64,000 nt of DNA from an uncultured Bacteroidales bacterium (GTDB taxonomy: Bacteria > Bacteroidota > Bacteroidia > Bacteroidales > CAIWKO01): contig CAIWKO010000010.1 of NCBI GenBank assembly GCA_903913285.1, positions 62,001 through 126,000 on the forward strand, read 5' to 3'. Both the position numbers and the translations under genes were made by a program. The stretch's first letter is position 1. Each line of letters starts with the position of its first letter. The notes under the pieces are model-generated. The model did not search any database, was not told the DNA's origin, and saw nothing but the letters and a program-made list of their open reading frames with translations. Below are positions 1 through 11,100 of the stretch, one piece after another.

Positions 1-1751
1 GCCATTGCATCAGAGTCTACACTGTGGAATGAACCATCTATCAAACGAACTTTCGCAGATTCAAATGGGAATCCCGCAATAACACCGTTTTGCAACGCAG
101 CTCTAAAACCTTTTTCTGCAGCTTTAATAAATTCTTTGGGTAATGTACCGCCTTTTATTTCATCAATAAATTGCAAACCTTTAAAGCCTGCATCTGCCGG
201 TGAAATTTCAAAATCAATATCTGCAAACCGGCCTTTGCCGCCTGTTTGTTTCTTATAGATCTCTCTGTGACGCACACTGGCTTTAATGGCTTCTTTGTAT
301 GCAACCTGCGGAGCACCGTGATTACATTCAACTTTATGCTCTCTTCTGAGGCGGTCTAATATAATTTCGAGATGAAGTTCGCCCATACCGCTGATAATGG
401 TTTGGCCGGTTTCTTCATTCATTCTGATTCTGAACGTAGGATCTTCTTCTGCTATTTTATTCAAACAGGTGATCAGTTTATCGATATCGGCAGTTGTTTT
501 TGGTTCAACGGCAATATTGATAACAGGTTCTGGGAAATTAATATTTTCCAGAACGATAGGATGTTTTTCGTCGCAAAGCGTATCGCCGGTTCTGATTTCT
601 TTAAAACCAACCAATGCTCCAATATCTCCGGCTTCAATTTCGTTGATCTGAATTTGTTTGTTGGCATGCATCCTCAATATTTTCGAGATGCGTTCTTTTT
701 TACCCGTGTTCGAGTTATAGATGAACGAACCTGTACTTAAAGTACCTGAATAAACTCTGAAAAATGCCAGTTTGCCAACATAGGTATCGGTGGCGATTTT
801 AAATGCCAGTCCGCTGAACGGTTCCGAAACATTTGAATGACGTAACTCTGCTTTTTCTGTAAACGGATTGATACCTTCAATAGCAGGAATATCCAATGGG
901 CTCGGCAGATACAGAACAATTGCATCCAGCAAGGTCTGTACGCCTTTATTCCGGAACGATGAGCCACACAATACCGGAGTAATACGCAATTCGATAGTTG
1001 CTTTGCGCAGTGCGGCAATAATATCTTCACTTGAAATAGAATCGGGGTCGCTCAAGAATTTTTCCAGCAGCGCTTCATTTTCTTCGGCACAACCTTCAAT
1101 AATTTTTGTGCGGTATTCGTGAACTATTTCTTTAATTTCTTCAGGAATTGGAATTTCAGTAAAGGTAAGTCCCAACGATTCTTCATCCCATTCATACGCT
1201 TTGTTATGAACCAAATCAACGATCCCTTTAAAATTATCTTCTTCGCCTATCGGTATCTGTAAAACCACCGGGTTGGCGTGTAATTTGTTTTTTATCTGAT
1301 TAATTACTTCATAAAAATCGGCGCCTGAGCGGTCCATTTTATTTACATAACTAATACGGGGTACATTATATTTATCGGCTTGATGCCAAACAGTTTCTGA
1401 TTGTGGTTCAACACCGCCAACAGCACAAAACAGTGCAACGGCGCCATCTAAAACTCTCAGGCTGCGTTCAACTTCAACGGTGAAATCAACATGACCGGGT
1501 GTATCGATGATGTTGATCTTAAAAGGTATGTCATTTGTTTTCCAGTAAACGGTGGTAGCAGCTGATGTGATGGTAATTCCTCTTTCCTGTTCCTGCTGCA
1601 TCCAATCCATGGTGGCGTTGCCTTCGTGCACTTCGCCCATGCGGTGGTTGATACCGGTATAATATAGGATACGCTCCGTCGTCGTGGTTTTACCCGCGTC
1701 GATGTGCGCCATAATGCCAATATTTCTAATATTTTCTAACTTCTCTGACAT
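1..1751 (-). CDS. fusA: Elongation factor G (partial, C-terminus beyond the window)
   Basis: Translational GTPase that moves tRNA and mRNA through the ribosome and helps recycle it. The ATG is at 1751-1749 and the frame stays open to the left edge, giving about 583 codons of a protein that is normally near 700. The N-terminus contains the G1 loop AHIDAGKTT at residues 15-23, and the downstream EF-G GTPase and domain II sequence is recognisable. It is the last visible gene of the str operon, 36 bases after rpsG. Function is certain; the missing part is an artefact of the window edge, not a truncation. Confidence 0.97.
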   Translation of the reverse strand, partial: MSEKLENIRNIGIMAHIDAGKTTTTERILYYTGINHRMGEVHEGNATMDWMQQEQERGITITSAATTVYWKTNDIPFKINIIDTPGHVDFTVEVERSLRVLDGAVALFCAVGGVEPQSETVWHQADKYNVPRISYVNKMDRSGADFYEVINQIKNKLHANPVVLQIPIGEEDNFKGIVDLVHNKAYEWDEESLGLTFTEIPIPEEIKEIVHEYRTKIIEGCAEENEALLEKFLSDPDSISSEDIIAALRKATIELRITPVLCGSSFRNKGVQTLLDAIVLYLPSPLDIPAIEGINPFTEKAELRHSNVSEPFSGLAFKIATDTYVGKLAFFRVYSGTLSTGSFIYNSNTGKKERISKILRMHANKQIQINEIEAGDIGALVGFKEIRTGDTLCDEKHPIVLENINFPEPVINIAVEPKTTADIDKLITCLNKIAEEDPTFRIRMNEETGQTIISGMGELHLEIILDRLRREHKVECNHGAPQVAYKEAIKASVRHREIYKKQTGGKGRFADIDFEISPADAGFKGLQFIDEIKGGTLPKEFIKAAEKGFRAALQNGVIAGFPFESAKVRLIDGSFHSVDSDAM

Positions 1752-1787
1752 TAATTTTATATTATATCCCGTTCCGCATTAAGTTTA

Positions 1788-2255
1788 TTAAAACTTAAAA
1801 TGTGAAAATGCTTTATTAGCTTCGGCCATGCGGTGGGTATCTTCTTTTTTCTTAAAAGCAGCACCTTCTTCTTTATAACCGGCCATAATTTCTGAAGCTA
1901 ATTTTTGGCACATCGACTTTTCGTGGCGTGAACGGGCGTATTTTATCAGGTTTTTCATACCTATAGACATTTTCCTTCCCGGTCTGATCTCCGAAGGGAT
2001 CTGGAAGGTAGCACCACCAATTCTGCGACTGCGTACTTCCACTGCAGGAGTTACGTTCGCAAGTGCTTTCTTGAATACTTCAAGGCCGTTTTCGCCTGTT
2101 TTTTCTGATACTATATCCATAGCATCGTAAAAAACATTAAATGCAATATTCTTCTTACCGGTCAGCATAAGATTGTTGACGAATTTTGTCACCAACTGAT
2201 CGTTATACTTTGGGTCGGGAAGAATAATTCTTTTTTTTGGGGTCGACTTTCTCAT
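1788..2255 (-). CDS. rpsG: 30S ribosomal protein S7
   Basis: Primary 16S rRNA-binding protein that nucleates assembly of the 30S head and contacts the E-site tRNA. The 155-residue length is normal for bacterial S7. Family segments are plain to see, including the basic N-terminal MRKSTPKKR and the central block [13 protein letters not shown] followed by EIRPGRK. It sits between rpsL (33-base gap) and fusA (36-base gap) in the standard str operon order, so it is almost certainly cotranscribed with both. In other bacteria S7 can repress its own operon translationally; no such site could be identified here by eye. Confidence 0.98.
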   Translation of the reverse strand: MRKSTPKKRIILPDPKYNDQLVTKFVNNLMLTGKKNIAFNVFYDAMDIVSEKTGENGLEVFKKALANVTPAVEVRSRRIGGATFQIPSEIRPGRKMSIGMKNLIKYARSRHEKSMCQKLASEIMAGYKEEGAAFKKKEDTHRMAEANKAFSHFKF

Positions 2256-2288
2256 TTTATATTAAAAAATTTCTTTGTCTGTTGTTAC

Positions 2289-2669
2289 TTATTTTTTTAC
2301 TTTCGGACGTTTGGTTCCGTATTTCGAGCGGCGTTGGTTTCTGCCATCAACACCCGATGTATCCAATGCTCCGCGAATGATATGATAACGAACACCGGGT
2401 AAATCTTTCACCCTACCGCCTCTGATCAATACAATAGAGTGTTCCTGCAAGTTATGACCTTCGCCCGGAATGTAAGCATTCACCTCTTTACCGTTCGTAA
2501 GCCTTACTCTGGCAACTTTACGCATCGCTGAGTTAGGTTTCTTGGGTGTTGTAGTGTATACTCTCGTACAAACACCGCGTCTTTGCGGGCATGAGTCAAG
2601 TGCACGTGATTTGCTTTTCTCTGTTAATTTCGTGCGTCCTTTACGAACCAATTGCTGTATTGTAGGCAT
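2289..2669 (-). CDS. rpsL: 30S ribosomal protein S12
   Basis: Decoding-centre protein of the 30S subunit and the classical site of streptomycin resistance mutations. The length (126 residues) and the segments [16 protein letters not shown] and [13 protein letters not shown] are diagnostic. The lysines in PKKPNS and in RVKDLPGV are the wild-type, streptomycin-sensitive residues. It is the first gene of the str operon, read leftward from a promoter at 2717-2724, and lies back to back with the helicase gene at 3003. Confidence 0.98.
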   Translation of the reverse strand: MPTIQQLVRKGRTKLTEKSKSRALDSCPQRRGVCTRVYTTTPKKPNSAMRKVARVRLTNGKEVNAYIPGEGHNLQEHSIVLIRGGRVKDLPGVRYHIIRGALDTSGVDGRNQRRSKYGTKRPKVKK

Positions 2670-2695
2670 ATCAACCGTTTTTTATCATTAATTCT

Positions 2696-2724
2696 AGTCC
2701 AATTTTTTTCGGACTGCAAAGGTA
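2696..2724 (-). promoter_or_regulatory. str operon promoter and leader hairpin
   Basis: On the minus strand 2724-2717 reads TACCTTTG, the Bacteroidota -7 box. Immediately downstream AGTCC at 2696-2700 can pair with GGACT at 2711-2715 around a 10-base A/T-rich loop, so the mRNA probably starts with a small stem-loop before rpsL. The rest of the 333-base gap to the divergent helicase gene (2670-3002) is A/T-rich with no further gene. Confidence 0.6.
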
Positions 2725-2987
2725 AAACTTAATTTGATAATCACAAGAAATTTGTAAAAAAATTTTTATTTTATTTCTACACCCCACTTTTTAGTAACCG
2801 ATAATTGTTCGTAAATTGACTAAACATTTGAAAATGCTTCGGTTAATTTCTACAATAAAAAACATACCAAATTTTAAAAAAAATAAAATTGTTTGGCAAT
2901 CTATACATTAAATTTTCACAATTTATTTTGCCATTTTTATAATAGAACAAAAGCAATTTTTAGCACATAGCATACCAATCAAAATCG

Positions 2988-2995
2988 TACCTTTG
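2988..2995 (+). promoter_or_regulatory. -7 promoter box of the helicase gene
   Basis: TACCTTTG lies only seven bases before the ATG at 3003. With the usual Bacteroidota spacing the transcript would start at or within a few bases of the start codon, so this mRNA may be leaderless or nearly so. Confidence 0.55.
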
Positions 2996-3002
2996 CAAGC
3001 CG

Positions 3003-5294
3003 ATGAAAAAAGACATCCTCACAGAACTTAACGAAACACAGCGACTCGCAGCCGAATGCATCAACGGGCCTCTCATGGTATTGGCCGGTGCCGGCTCAGG
3101 CAAAACAAGGGTACTCACCTATCGTGTGGCACACCTGCTCAATCAGGGTGTCGATCCGTTCAACATACTCTCGCTCACTTTCACCAACAAGGCAGCCCGC
3201 GAAATGAAAGACCGTATCACGCGACTGGTAGGTTCAACCGATGCCATGAACGTTTGGATGGGAACATTCCACTCGGTGTTTGCGCGCGTGTTGCGTGTCG
3301 ACGGGCATCTGCTGGGCTATCCTGCCAATTTCACCATCTACGATACCGACGATACCAAAAGTATCATGAAAGCGATACTGAAAGAACAGAACCTTGATGT
3401 GAAACAATATCCTCCTGCCTACGTGCTGCACCGCATTTCAACAGCCAAGAACAACCTGATGTCGCACGAAGACTATAACCGCAACGTGGAACTGGTTGAT
3501 TACGACAAAGCATTGGGCAAACCGCAGGTCGGACAGTTGTTCACCATCTATCAGAGCAAACTGCGCAGAGCCTTTGCCATGGATTTCGACGATCTGCTCT
3601 ATAACATGAACCTCCTGCTGCGCGATTTTCCCGCTATATTATATAAGTATCAGCAAAAGTTTAAATACATATTGGTGGATGAGTATCAGGACACCAATTA
3701 TGCCCAATATATGATCATCAAAAAGCTGGCTGCCGACAATGAGAACCTCTGCGTGGTGGGCGACGATGCGCAAAGCATCTACGGTTTTCGCGGGGCCAAC
3801 ATCCAAAACATCCTGAACTTCAAGAGCGATTATCCCGACGCACGCACGGTGAAGCTGGAACAGAACTACCGCTCCACCCAGAACATCGTTAACGCTGCCA
3901 ACAGCGTCATCCAAAAAAACAAGAAACAATACTATAAAGAGATCTGGACCGAGAACGAAGAAGGCAACAAGATCATACTGCTGAAAGCTACCTCCGACAA
4001 CGAAGAAGGCTCTATGATAGCCAACTCGGTGTTCGAAACCAAAATGAACTTTCAGCTTCCCAACTCCGATTTCGCCGTGCTTTACCGCACCAACGCCCAG
4101 TCGCGTTCTATCGAGGAAGCCATGCGCAGGCTCAACATACCGTATAAGATATACGGAGGACTGTCGTTCTACAAACGCAAAGAAATTAAAGACCTGTTAG
4201 CCTATTACCGCCTTATCATCAACAACAACGACGAAGAAGCCTTATTCCGCTGCATCAACTATCCCGCACGCGGCATCGGCGACACCACCCTCCAAAAAGT
4301 GGTGATTGCATCCAATGCCTTCAAAAAAAGTTCGTGGGAGATCATCGATCAGGCTGTTATCTACAACCTGCAGTTGAATTCGGGCATTATGCAGCGCCTC
4401 AAAGAATTCACCACCATGATCAGCAGCTACTCGGTGCAGGTTCCCATCACAAACGCCTACGAGCTGGCAAAAAAAATAGCTCTCAGCAGCGGCATTTACA
4501 AAGAACTGAAACAGGACGAATCGCCCGAAGGCGTGGGAAGGCTCGAAAATATCGACGAGCTGCTCAACGCCATCAAAGAGTTTACCGAACGCGAACACAT
4601 TTTTGCCGCTGATGGAACCCTCATAGAAAACTCCATCAAATCGCTCGACATTTTTATGCAGGACATAGCCCTGCTCACCGATGCCGACACCGAAGACAAG
4701 AACAATACCGACCGCGTGTCGCTCATGACCATACATCAGGCCAAAGGCCTTGAGTTTCCGTATGTGTTTGTGAGCGGACTCGAAGAAAACCTTTTCCCCT
4801 CCATGCAATCGCTGCACAGCAGAGACGATCTGGAAGAAGAACGCCGTTTGTTCTACGTGGCCATCACCCGTGCCATGAAACGCCTAACGCTTTCGTATGC
4901 CGAAAACCGTTACAAATACGGCGAAATGATATTCAGCGAAGTAAGCCGTTTTATCGACGAGATCGACCCGAAATATATCGATGTGCCGCGCAAAACACCG
5001 CAACAAAAACTCGACAATCCCTGGCTGCAGAAACCCGTGGTTCAACCCCTGCAGAAAAAACCCATGAACCTGAAAAAGATAAGCAAAACCAGCGACCAGC
5101 CTTCGGTTCCATTCTCTCCTTCCGACACCGACGACATACGCGTAGGCATGACCGTAGAACATCAGCGCTTTGGCCGCGGAAAAGTGATGACCGTTGAAGG
5201 CAACGGACCCAACAAAAAAACAGGGGTGCTGTTCGACAGCGTGGGCCTAAAACAACTGTTGCTGCAGTATGCCAAGCTTAAGATAGTGAATTAA
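3003..5294 (+). CDS. pcrA: ATP-dependent DNA helicase, UvrD/PcrA family (SF1)
   Basis: 3'-5' superfamily 1 helicase acting in nucleotide-excision and mismatch repair and in removing RecA or stalled replication proteins. All SF1A motifs are visible: Walker A AGAGSGKT (residues 28-35), the DEYQDT Walker B box near residue 225, GDDAQSIYGFRGA near 252, the QAKGLEFP motif near 580 and VAITRA near 620. The last 50 residues form the Tudor-like tail typical of PcrA. At 763 residues it is full length. It is strongly GC-rich at third codon positions, unlike the AT-rich island that follows. The symbol could equally be uvrD; the two are not separable by eye. Confidence 0.93.
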   Translation: MKKDILTELNETQRLAAECINGPLMVLAGAGSGKTRVLTYRVAHLLNQGVDPFNILSLTFTNKAAREMKDRITRLVGSTDAMNVWMGTFHSVFARVLRVDGHLLGYPANFTIYDTDDTKSIMKAILKEQNLDVKQYPPAYVLHRISTAKNNLMSHEDYNRNVELVDYDKALGKPQVGQLFTIYQSKLRRAFAMDFDDLLYNMNLLLRDFPAILYKYQQKFKYILVDEYQDTNYAQYMIIKKLAADNENLCVVGDDAQSIYGFRGANIQNILNFKSDYPDARTVKLEQNYRSTQNIVNAANSVIQKNKKQYYKEIWTENEEGNKIILLKATSDNEEGSMIANSVFETKMNFQLPNSDFAVLYRTNAQSRSIEEAMRRLNIPYKIYGGLSFYKRKEIKDLLAYYRLIINNNDEEALFRCINYPARGIGDTTLQKVVIASNAFKKSSWEIIDQAVIYNLQLNSGIMQRLKEFTTMISSYSVQVPITNAYELAKKIALSSGIYKELKQDESPEGVGRLENIDELLNAIKEFTEREHIFAADGTLIENSIKSLDIFMQDIALLTDADTEDKNNTDRVSLMTIHQAKGLEFPYVFVSGLEENLFPSMQSLHSRDDLEEERRLFYVAITRAMKRLTLSYAENRYKYGEMIFSEVSRFIDEIDPKYIDVPRKTPQQKLDNPWLQKPVVQPLQKKPMNLKKISKTSDQPSVPFSPSDTDDIRVGMTVEHQRFGRGKVMTVEGNGPNKKTGVLFDSVGLKQLLLQYAKLKIVN

Positions 5295-5349
5295 TTGAGG
5301 AAGAACTCTGAATTCAGAATTCAGAAGTAAGAATTCAGAATTGGCTATA

Positions 5350-5814
5350 TTAGTCTACGCCTTTAATACCTTTCAACGATTCCTGCCACTCGAAATGCTT
5401 CGTCAGCTTTGCTTGCTGAACTTCAAATCGGGTTCCTTTCAGCGAGGTTTTTATACTATCCATTAATATATTCCAGGTGGCAACCCCTGCATGACGTATC
5501 TTTAGAAACTTCTTCCGGCTTATATCATCCAGATAATACGCTATACGATCGTCCCACAACTTTTTCAGCACCCACTTCAGTTTGCAGGGCAGTTCAACAG
5601 TATCAATAAAATCAATGATGGGTATTGCCCCTGTTTCCCTGTTTTTCAGAGCATCCCATGCCTGCTGTTTTTGTTTTTCTTTTAGTGCCAGAAATTGAAT
5701 GTGGTACCACTCCTGCTCATCAATATTATCAGCAACTTTTTTCACGTGTAAAAAATCTTCCAGTTCTTTCAGTTCCACCTTGGTGAGTGTTGCTATGAAC
5801 TTGGGGATATCCAT
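5350..5814 (-). CDS. Conserved hypothetical protein, tandem paralogue A
   Basis: A 154-residue soluble protein of unknown function, rich in Lys, Glu and Trp and mostly helical by composition. It has no signal peptide or membrane segment. It aligns along its whole length with the next upstream gene (5833-6267). Both begin M(D/N)IPKF, share a GxIPxIDFxDxxELP block near residues 85-100, then LWDDR(I/V)AYY(L/M)DDI, and near the end a (T/S)SLKGT motif. The two genes are 18 bases apart in the same direction, so they look like a tandem duplication expressed together. No known family was recognised. Confidence 0.75.
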   Translation of the reverse strand: MDIPKFIATLTKVELKELEDFLHVKKVADNIDEQEWYHIQFLALKEKQKQQAWDALKNRETGAIPIIDFIDTVELPCKLKWVLKKLWDDRIAYYLDDISRKKFLKIRHAGVATWNILMDSIKTSLKGTRFEVQQAKLTKHFEWQESLKGIKGVD

Positions 5815-5832
5815 TTTGGGATTGGGTTTTGG

Positions 5833-6267
5833 TTACTGATCTTCAAAATGCTTTAACAATGCTTCTTGATGAGCTTCATAAATGGTTCCTTTCAGCGAGG
5901 ACTTTATAAAATCTATCATTTTAACCCAACTCAATTTGCCTGCATTTCTTCTGGTAAAGAATTTCTTTTTCGTAATATCATCCATATAATAAGCAACACG
6001 ATCGTCCCATAAACCTTTAACTATGTATCTTATTCTTGACGGCAATTCCAAATTATCAAAAAAATCGATAACGGGTATCACTCCCGTAGTTCTGCTTTTC
6101 ATGGCTTCCCACGCCTCCTGTGTTTCTTTTTCCTTTTTCGCCTCACAATCTAATCGATATTGTTCATGTTCATCAATATGACTTACTATGTTTTCATTTT
6201 TTAAATATTTTCTCAATTGTTTTAACTCATTTTCGGTGAGCGAGGATACAAATTTGGGGATATTCAT
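5833..6267 (-). CDS. Conserved hypothetical protein, tandem paralogue B
   Basis: A 144-residue paralogue of the 5350-5814 product, with the same order of conserved blocks (MNIPKF; GVIPVIDFFDNLELP; LWDDRVAYYMDDI; SSLKGT). The copies differ at many positions, so the duplication is not recent. This copy is the first gene of the pair and is more AT-rich. It lies between the housekeeping helicase and the Detocs operon, at the start of the accessory island. Function unknown; the dense conserved charged and aromatic residues suggest a folded soluble protein. Confidence 0.75.
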   Translation of the reverse strand: MNIPKFVSSLTENELKQLRKYLKNENIVSHIDEHEQYRLDCEAKKEKETQEAWEAMKSRTTGVIPVIDFFDNLELPSRIRYIVKGLWDDRVAYYMDDITKKKFFTRRNAGKLSWVKMIDFIKSSLKGTIYEAHQEALLKHFEDQ

Positions 6268-6526
6268 AAGGCGTTATGCTTTAATAATAAATTCAAATAA
6301 ACGGAGAGACAAAATTAGGGATTGTTGTTATAAATAGCAAGAATAAAATTTAAGTTTTAAACTTGGCACAATTAGCCGGAATTTTCAATTGGGGATTGAG
6401 GCGAAGCCTCGATTGATGATACGATGGAGGCACAGCAGCAGCCGAACGGGATTGTACTTGTAATTTTTAAAATTATTATGTTAGAATTACAAATTTTGTA
6501 CAATGGGCAATCGACCTTAAATATAA

Positions 6527-7753
6527 TCATAACTCATTTAAGGCAAATTCATAAAAGAATTGAGCACTTGTATAAGCTGCATAGATTTGAAAATTATCAC
6601 CTTTTTCATTGTCCCCAAAATCACAAACAGATTTAATTACAATAGGCTTTGGTTTAGGATTAGGCGCATTATATGCGCTATAGAAAATACCATATGCTTC
6701 CATTTCTAAACCAATCAATTTTCTTTGATTTACTTTATAACTTAAAAATTCATCTTTATTCTGAATTACGAATGGAACTGAAACTAATGGTCCAATTTTA
6801 ATTTTAAGTTCTGTGTTAGGTTTATTACCGTTAAACCCTCGTTTTATCTTTGAAATAATTTTGTCGTTTTCATATCCTCTAAATTTTTCTTTTAAATCAG
6901 AGTCTAGCGGTATCGGTGTAGGATTTGGAGAAAAACTTTTTTCACCAGTGGCTAACGTCGAAATTTTACCACTTGTTCCATCATATGATTGATCTGCAAT
7001 TAATATATCCCCAAATCCCAAATCATTTCCATAATAACCAGCTGCCATTCCTGTCATAACAATATATTTTGGCTTGAATGAATTTATTATTTTCATTGCT
7101 AATGTAGCAGAAGCAACCATTCCCATTTGGGGGGGAGAAGCACAAACTACTTTTAATTTTTTTTGCTCTTTTTCAAAGTAACCTATATTATATTGCGTTG
7201 CGTCATTTTCAATTGCAAATCGTTCCCAATTTGCTGAAATTTTTAATACTTGATCTAATTCGGGATTATTTAATGCAGTAATTATCGCAATATCGAAATC
7301 ATATTTAAAGTTAATGGGATTCAAAAAATCTTTTCTGACTTTAATTAGATGAAATAAAATTTCTTTTAATTTTTCTTGCCAATCAGATTCATCCTCTTTA
7401 TATTCTACTAAATGCCATAAATATTTTGTAAATTCTTCTGCATATTGTTCTCGTAAATCAGCAAAACCGGTCAAACCAACTATATGTATGGGTGGATTAA
7501 TAGTTGGATTTGTTTGTATTGTTTTTAAAAAAGTTATTCCATTTTCGGGATTTTCTATATCATCCTCATCTAATGGGAGAACCAAATCTAATATCATTAA
7601 ATCAAATGTAGTATTTCTCATAATAATTTTGGCTGCCTTTACATTCTTAGCAATTGAAACATTATGCAATGGAACATCAATCTCATTTTTAATTAGCTCT
7701 TGAATCTTATTCAGCTTATTTACATTATCTTCAACAATTATTATATTAATCAT
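6527..7753 (-). CDS. dtcC: Detocs effector DtcC: receiver domain fused to nucleoside phosphorylase-like domain
   Basis: Residues 1-125 are a response-regulator receiver with acidic pair E8-D9 and phospho-acceptor D56 in MILDLVLP. From about residue 155 to the end is a PNP/MTA-SAH nucleosidase superfamily fold. It opens FDIAIITALNN, then has a glycine-rich MTGMAAGYYGNDLGFGD block, the substrate-binding LEMEAYG motif and the catalytic-type VCDFGD segment. In the Detocs anti-phage system this architecture is the effector: once phosphorylated it cleaves adenine nucleotides (ATP) and starves the infected cell. The gene overlaps dtcB by 8 bases and is visibly AT-rich, as expected of a transferred defence module. 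Function is inferred from architecture and operon order. Confidence 0.85.
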   Translation of the reverse strand: MINIIIVEDNVNKLNKIQELIKNEIDVPLHNVSIAKNVKAAKIIMRNTTFDLMILDLVLPLDEDDIENPENGITFLKTIQTNPTINPPIHIVGLTGFADLREQYAEEFTKYLWHLVEYKEDESDWQEKLKEILFHLIKVRKDFLNPINFKYDFDIAIITALNNPELDQVLKISANWERFAIENDATQYNIGYFEKEQKKLKVVCASPPQMGMVASATLAMKIINSFKPKYIVMTGMAAGYYGNDLGFGDILIADQSYDGTSGKISTLATGEKSFSPNPTPIPLDSDLKEKFRGYENDKIISKIKRGFNGNKPNTELKIKIGPLVSVPFVIQNKDEFLSYKVNQRKLIGLEMEAYGIFYSAYNAPNPKPKPIVIKSVCDFGDNEKGDNFQIYAAYTSAQFFYEFALNEL

Positions 7754-8183
7754 TATTTTTAGTTTTTATTATTGTTCTTAATTCATTTTTCCAACTATCA
7801 GGATCATTAAAATTAAAATAAACTACACCAAGATAATTTGAAAAACTATCTTTTAATCCAGAATTAAACTCTTCATCTGTATAGTTTTTATACATCGTAA
7901 CAATTGCAACATTAATATTAATATCCCGTCTATACATTTCTTGCAATAAAAAACTACCTGCCATACTTTCAAAATCTCCCCCAGTTTCACCAGGTTCAAT
8001 ATCATAATTTGGCAAACTCATATCAAGCAGTATTAATGAATAATCCTGGTTTTTAATTATTTCACGCAGCCCAGAATTATATGACTTTCTTAATTCTAAA
8101 TGAACAGATGGAAACTCTTCTATAATAAATGAAACTATTTGATCTTTTTTATGTTCAGTATCTTCAATCAATAAAATTTTCAT
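7746..8183 (-). CDS. dtcB: Detocs DtcB: stand-alone receiver domain
   Basis: A 145-residue protein that is almost only a receiver domain, with E7-D8 in the acidic pocket and D54 in LILLDMSLPN as phospho-acceptor; it has no output domain. In Detocs such a lone receiver is thought to act as a phosphate sink that keeps accidental signalling from reaching the effector. I chose the ATG at 8183 (MKILLIED) over the longer frame beginning at 8222. The receiver beta-strand starts there, and the ATG overlaps the dtcA stop as ATGA, the classic coupling arrangement. It in turn overlaps dtcC by 8 bases. Confidence 0.85.
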   Translation of the reverse strand: MKILLIEDTEHKKDQIVSFIIEEFPSVHLELRKSYNSGLREIIKNQDYSLILLDMSLPNYDIEPGETGGDFESMAGSFLLQEMYRRDININVAIVTMYKNYTDEEFNSGLKDSFSNYLGVVYFNFNDPDSWKNELRTIIKTKNND

Positions 8184-11100
8184 GCTAATATCAAATCTAA
8201 ATTTAATTTTACAACAATACAAAATTTATTATCAACAACATTCAAAAGCAATTCATTTTTATCATCTTCAAAACTTGTTTTTACAATGTTTAATGCCTTA
8301 TAAAGCCCAGACTTCTTATCTAATTGAGATTTTTTAACATCGTCCACAATTTTTATTTTCTCCTTTAGTAATGGAATATTTTCATCTAATCTCAGATTAT
8401 TTTCAATTGTTATTTCTAAATTATCACCAATATTAATCATTTTTATAAATGCATTGGCATCTTCTTCATTTGTATAATCAAGAATGTTTTGAAAAAATAT
8501 TCTCAATAAGTAGACCAAGTGAGTAAAATATTGACCTTTAATAAGCCCCTTGAAACATATATTTTTATCCAAAACTAGATTCTTTGATGTGTAATGGTTA
8601 TGAAGTGATTCGCAACACACTTCGACTATTTTGTCTAGTTCAAAATCCGAAATTTGAGAGTCCGTTATAGTGAACCAACCCGCAATTTTCGCTAGTTTAT
8701 TTTCTATCCTTGTCTTTATTTCAGTCAAATTTGTAGATAATTCATCGGGTATAATAATATTAGATTTCAATAAAACATCTTCAAATTCATAAATTGCATC
8801 AAAAAATTTATCTCTAAATTCATTCTTAATCTTAAGTTGAATTTCTAAAAGATTTTCTTCTGTTCTTATCCATAAATCTTTAAAAATTGATATTATAAAG
8901 TCATTATAATCTAAAATATCCTTATAATTTAGTGAATAAATCAGTTGTAATTCGACCTCATTAAATTCATAATCTAACCATCCGTCAGGATTTTCTTTCT
9001 CAGTTTTAATTAATAAATATCTGGCCAATATTTCATCATAGATTAAATTATCTATTTGACTTGAAAAGGTAGAAATTAATTTATCAAATAAAATAAACTT
9101 ACCCTCATTATTAAATGATTTGATTAATAATTCCCAGAACTTGTTAGGTTTATATATTTTTGATGCCTTTTCTTTCTCTGTGATTAAATGTAGTAAGACG
9201 AATTCAGAACGAATTTCGCCTTCTAATACACCATGACGAATTCTAGTACTTAAATTTAGCTTAAGTCCATATTTACTATTCAAGAATTTATCTCTAATCT
9301 CGTAAAAAATCTCTTTAAAAATATCATATTGTGGATCTTTAGAAAATTCAAAATCCATGGTTTTTTCCTCCTGTAAAGACATATTGTACATCCTTTCAGA
9401 TCCTAAATTAATAAAGGTAATTCCTTTCTCAGAGGATAATTGAGCAATTGAAACATATCTATTAAAAGTTGATTTTAAATCTTTAAGTTCATTTAATACA
9501 ATGCTATCTTGATTCACATATATTTTACTTTCATCTATCTCTTGCAAACCCTTCTGAATTATTAATTTTTGAGATAAAAGATTTTCCTCATCAATATAAT
9601 CGCTTTTATTATCTGGGTCAACTTCCCTTAAATACTGACAAATTTTAATTCTTTCATTAAATTTGTTTTTAGTATTTGTTATAAATGGAGAATGCTTAAA
9701 AACTTCAAGATTGCAAATGTTTTTAAGAAAAAAAATCAGATTCTTATCGCAATGTTTTATCGATGAAAATAATTCAGAAGCTTTTTCATAATTAGATGCC
9801 AAAAGGTAACATTCATATGCTGTATGTATGTTATAACCTTCAGAGTTTGTTAAATAAAAAAATATTGGCAGTTCTACAGTTGGAAAAACATTCTTATATT
9901 TTGCTTTTTTTATCTCTTCCTTCACAAAATTTACATTTAATCGAAGTGTCAAATACTTATTTATAAAGTAATACTTTACAAAAACATTTATGCAATAATC
10001 GTATTCACCTAATTTTGCTTTACATAAAAAAAGATTGATTAATATTTTTTCAATCCTAAAATTAATTACTTCATTTGCCAATAAATCTTCCCAAATTTCA
10101 CTAGCTTTTGTGTAATTATCAATATTTTGATAGTTTATAGCTTGATAGTATTTTAGTCTATTTTCTTCAATATCAAATCCTTCATATGATGCAATATCAT
10201 TATTCTCAATTAAAGAAAATAGTTTTATTGTGGGTGAATTAGAAAATTCCTTTTTAAGAGAATCTAAATAATCTATAGGATTTTTATGAATCCTTGATAG
10301 CTTTGGATTCAAAAAAGAAGTATTGATTATTGACATTTTTTCAAAAGAATCATCATTATCAATTTCCTCTTTTATGATATTAGCAATTGTATAGGATAAA
10401 TTCGTAATACTACTGAGATTATATGCGATTTTCTTTAATATAATCCCTGAATCGATAGGATTTTTTTCTTTACTAAATAATTCGAATAATGCGTTAAGTA
10501 TTTGAAATTGGAATGAATCCTTAATTTCTGGATTTAATAACTTCCCTTGTTGTATCAATGATTTTACATAAATGGGATAAAGATCAACAATTAATGGGTT
10601 TATTTTTAACGTTGCTTCAATTTCATTTTGACATTTTTCGTAATTTCCAGAAGTATAATCATCGAGTATTTTAATATAATCAAAATCATACGAATGAATA
10701 TCCATCTCTTCACTTTTACTATCAATAACTGTCCGCAGAATTTTTATCTGATTATCAATCACTTTCCGATCTAAATAATAAAGTCTATTTGATATAAACT
10801 CTTTTAAATCTTTATCCTTACTTTCTAATCCTAAAATTACAAATTGAATGACTTTGATTAAAGAAATATATCTGTCAATTATTGAGTTGTAATTCTCATA
10901 AGCTAGTATTTCTGACAAATGTGAATATTCATTTTTTACGAAAGGATTTAACTTAAAAAAATAATAATCCAAATCAGCTTGGAGGTCTTTTTCCATTAAA
11001 GGAAGTAGAAATTTTACCAAATTTACTTCATATCGATTTACTGATAATTCTTTTTCAGCTTTAGTACTATAAAAATGTGCAAGATACCTGATAAATGTTT

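Noticed and set aside
5295-5349. GAATTCAG direct repeats between the helicase gene and paralogue A
   Set aside because: Only about three short copies over 40 bases with no hairpin or T run; too little to call a functional element.
6424-6636. A 70-codon plus-strand frame at the 3' end of dtcC
   Set aside because: It overlaps dtcC antisense and has no family-like content.
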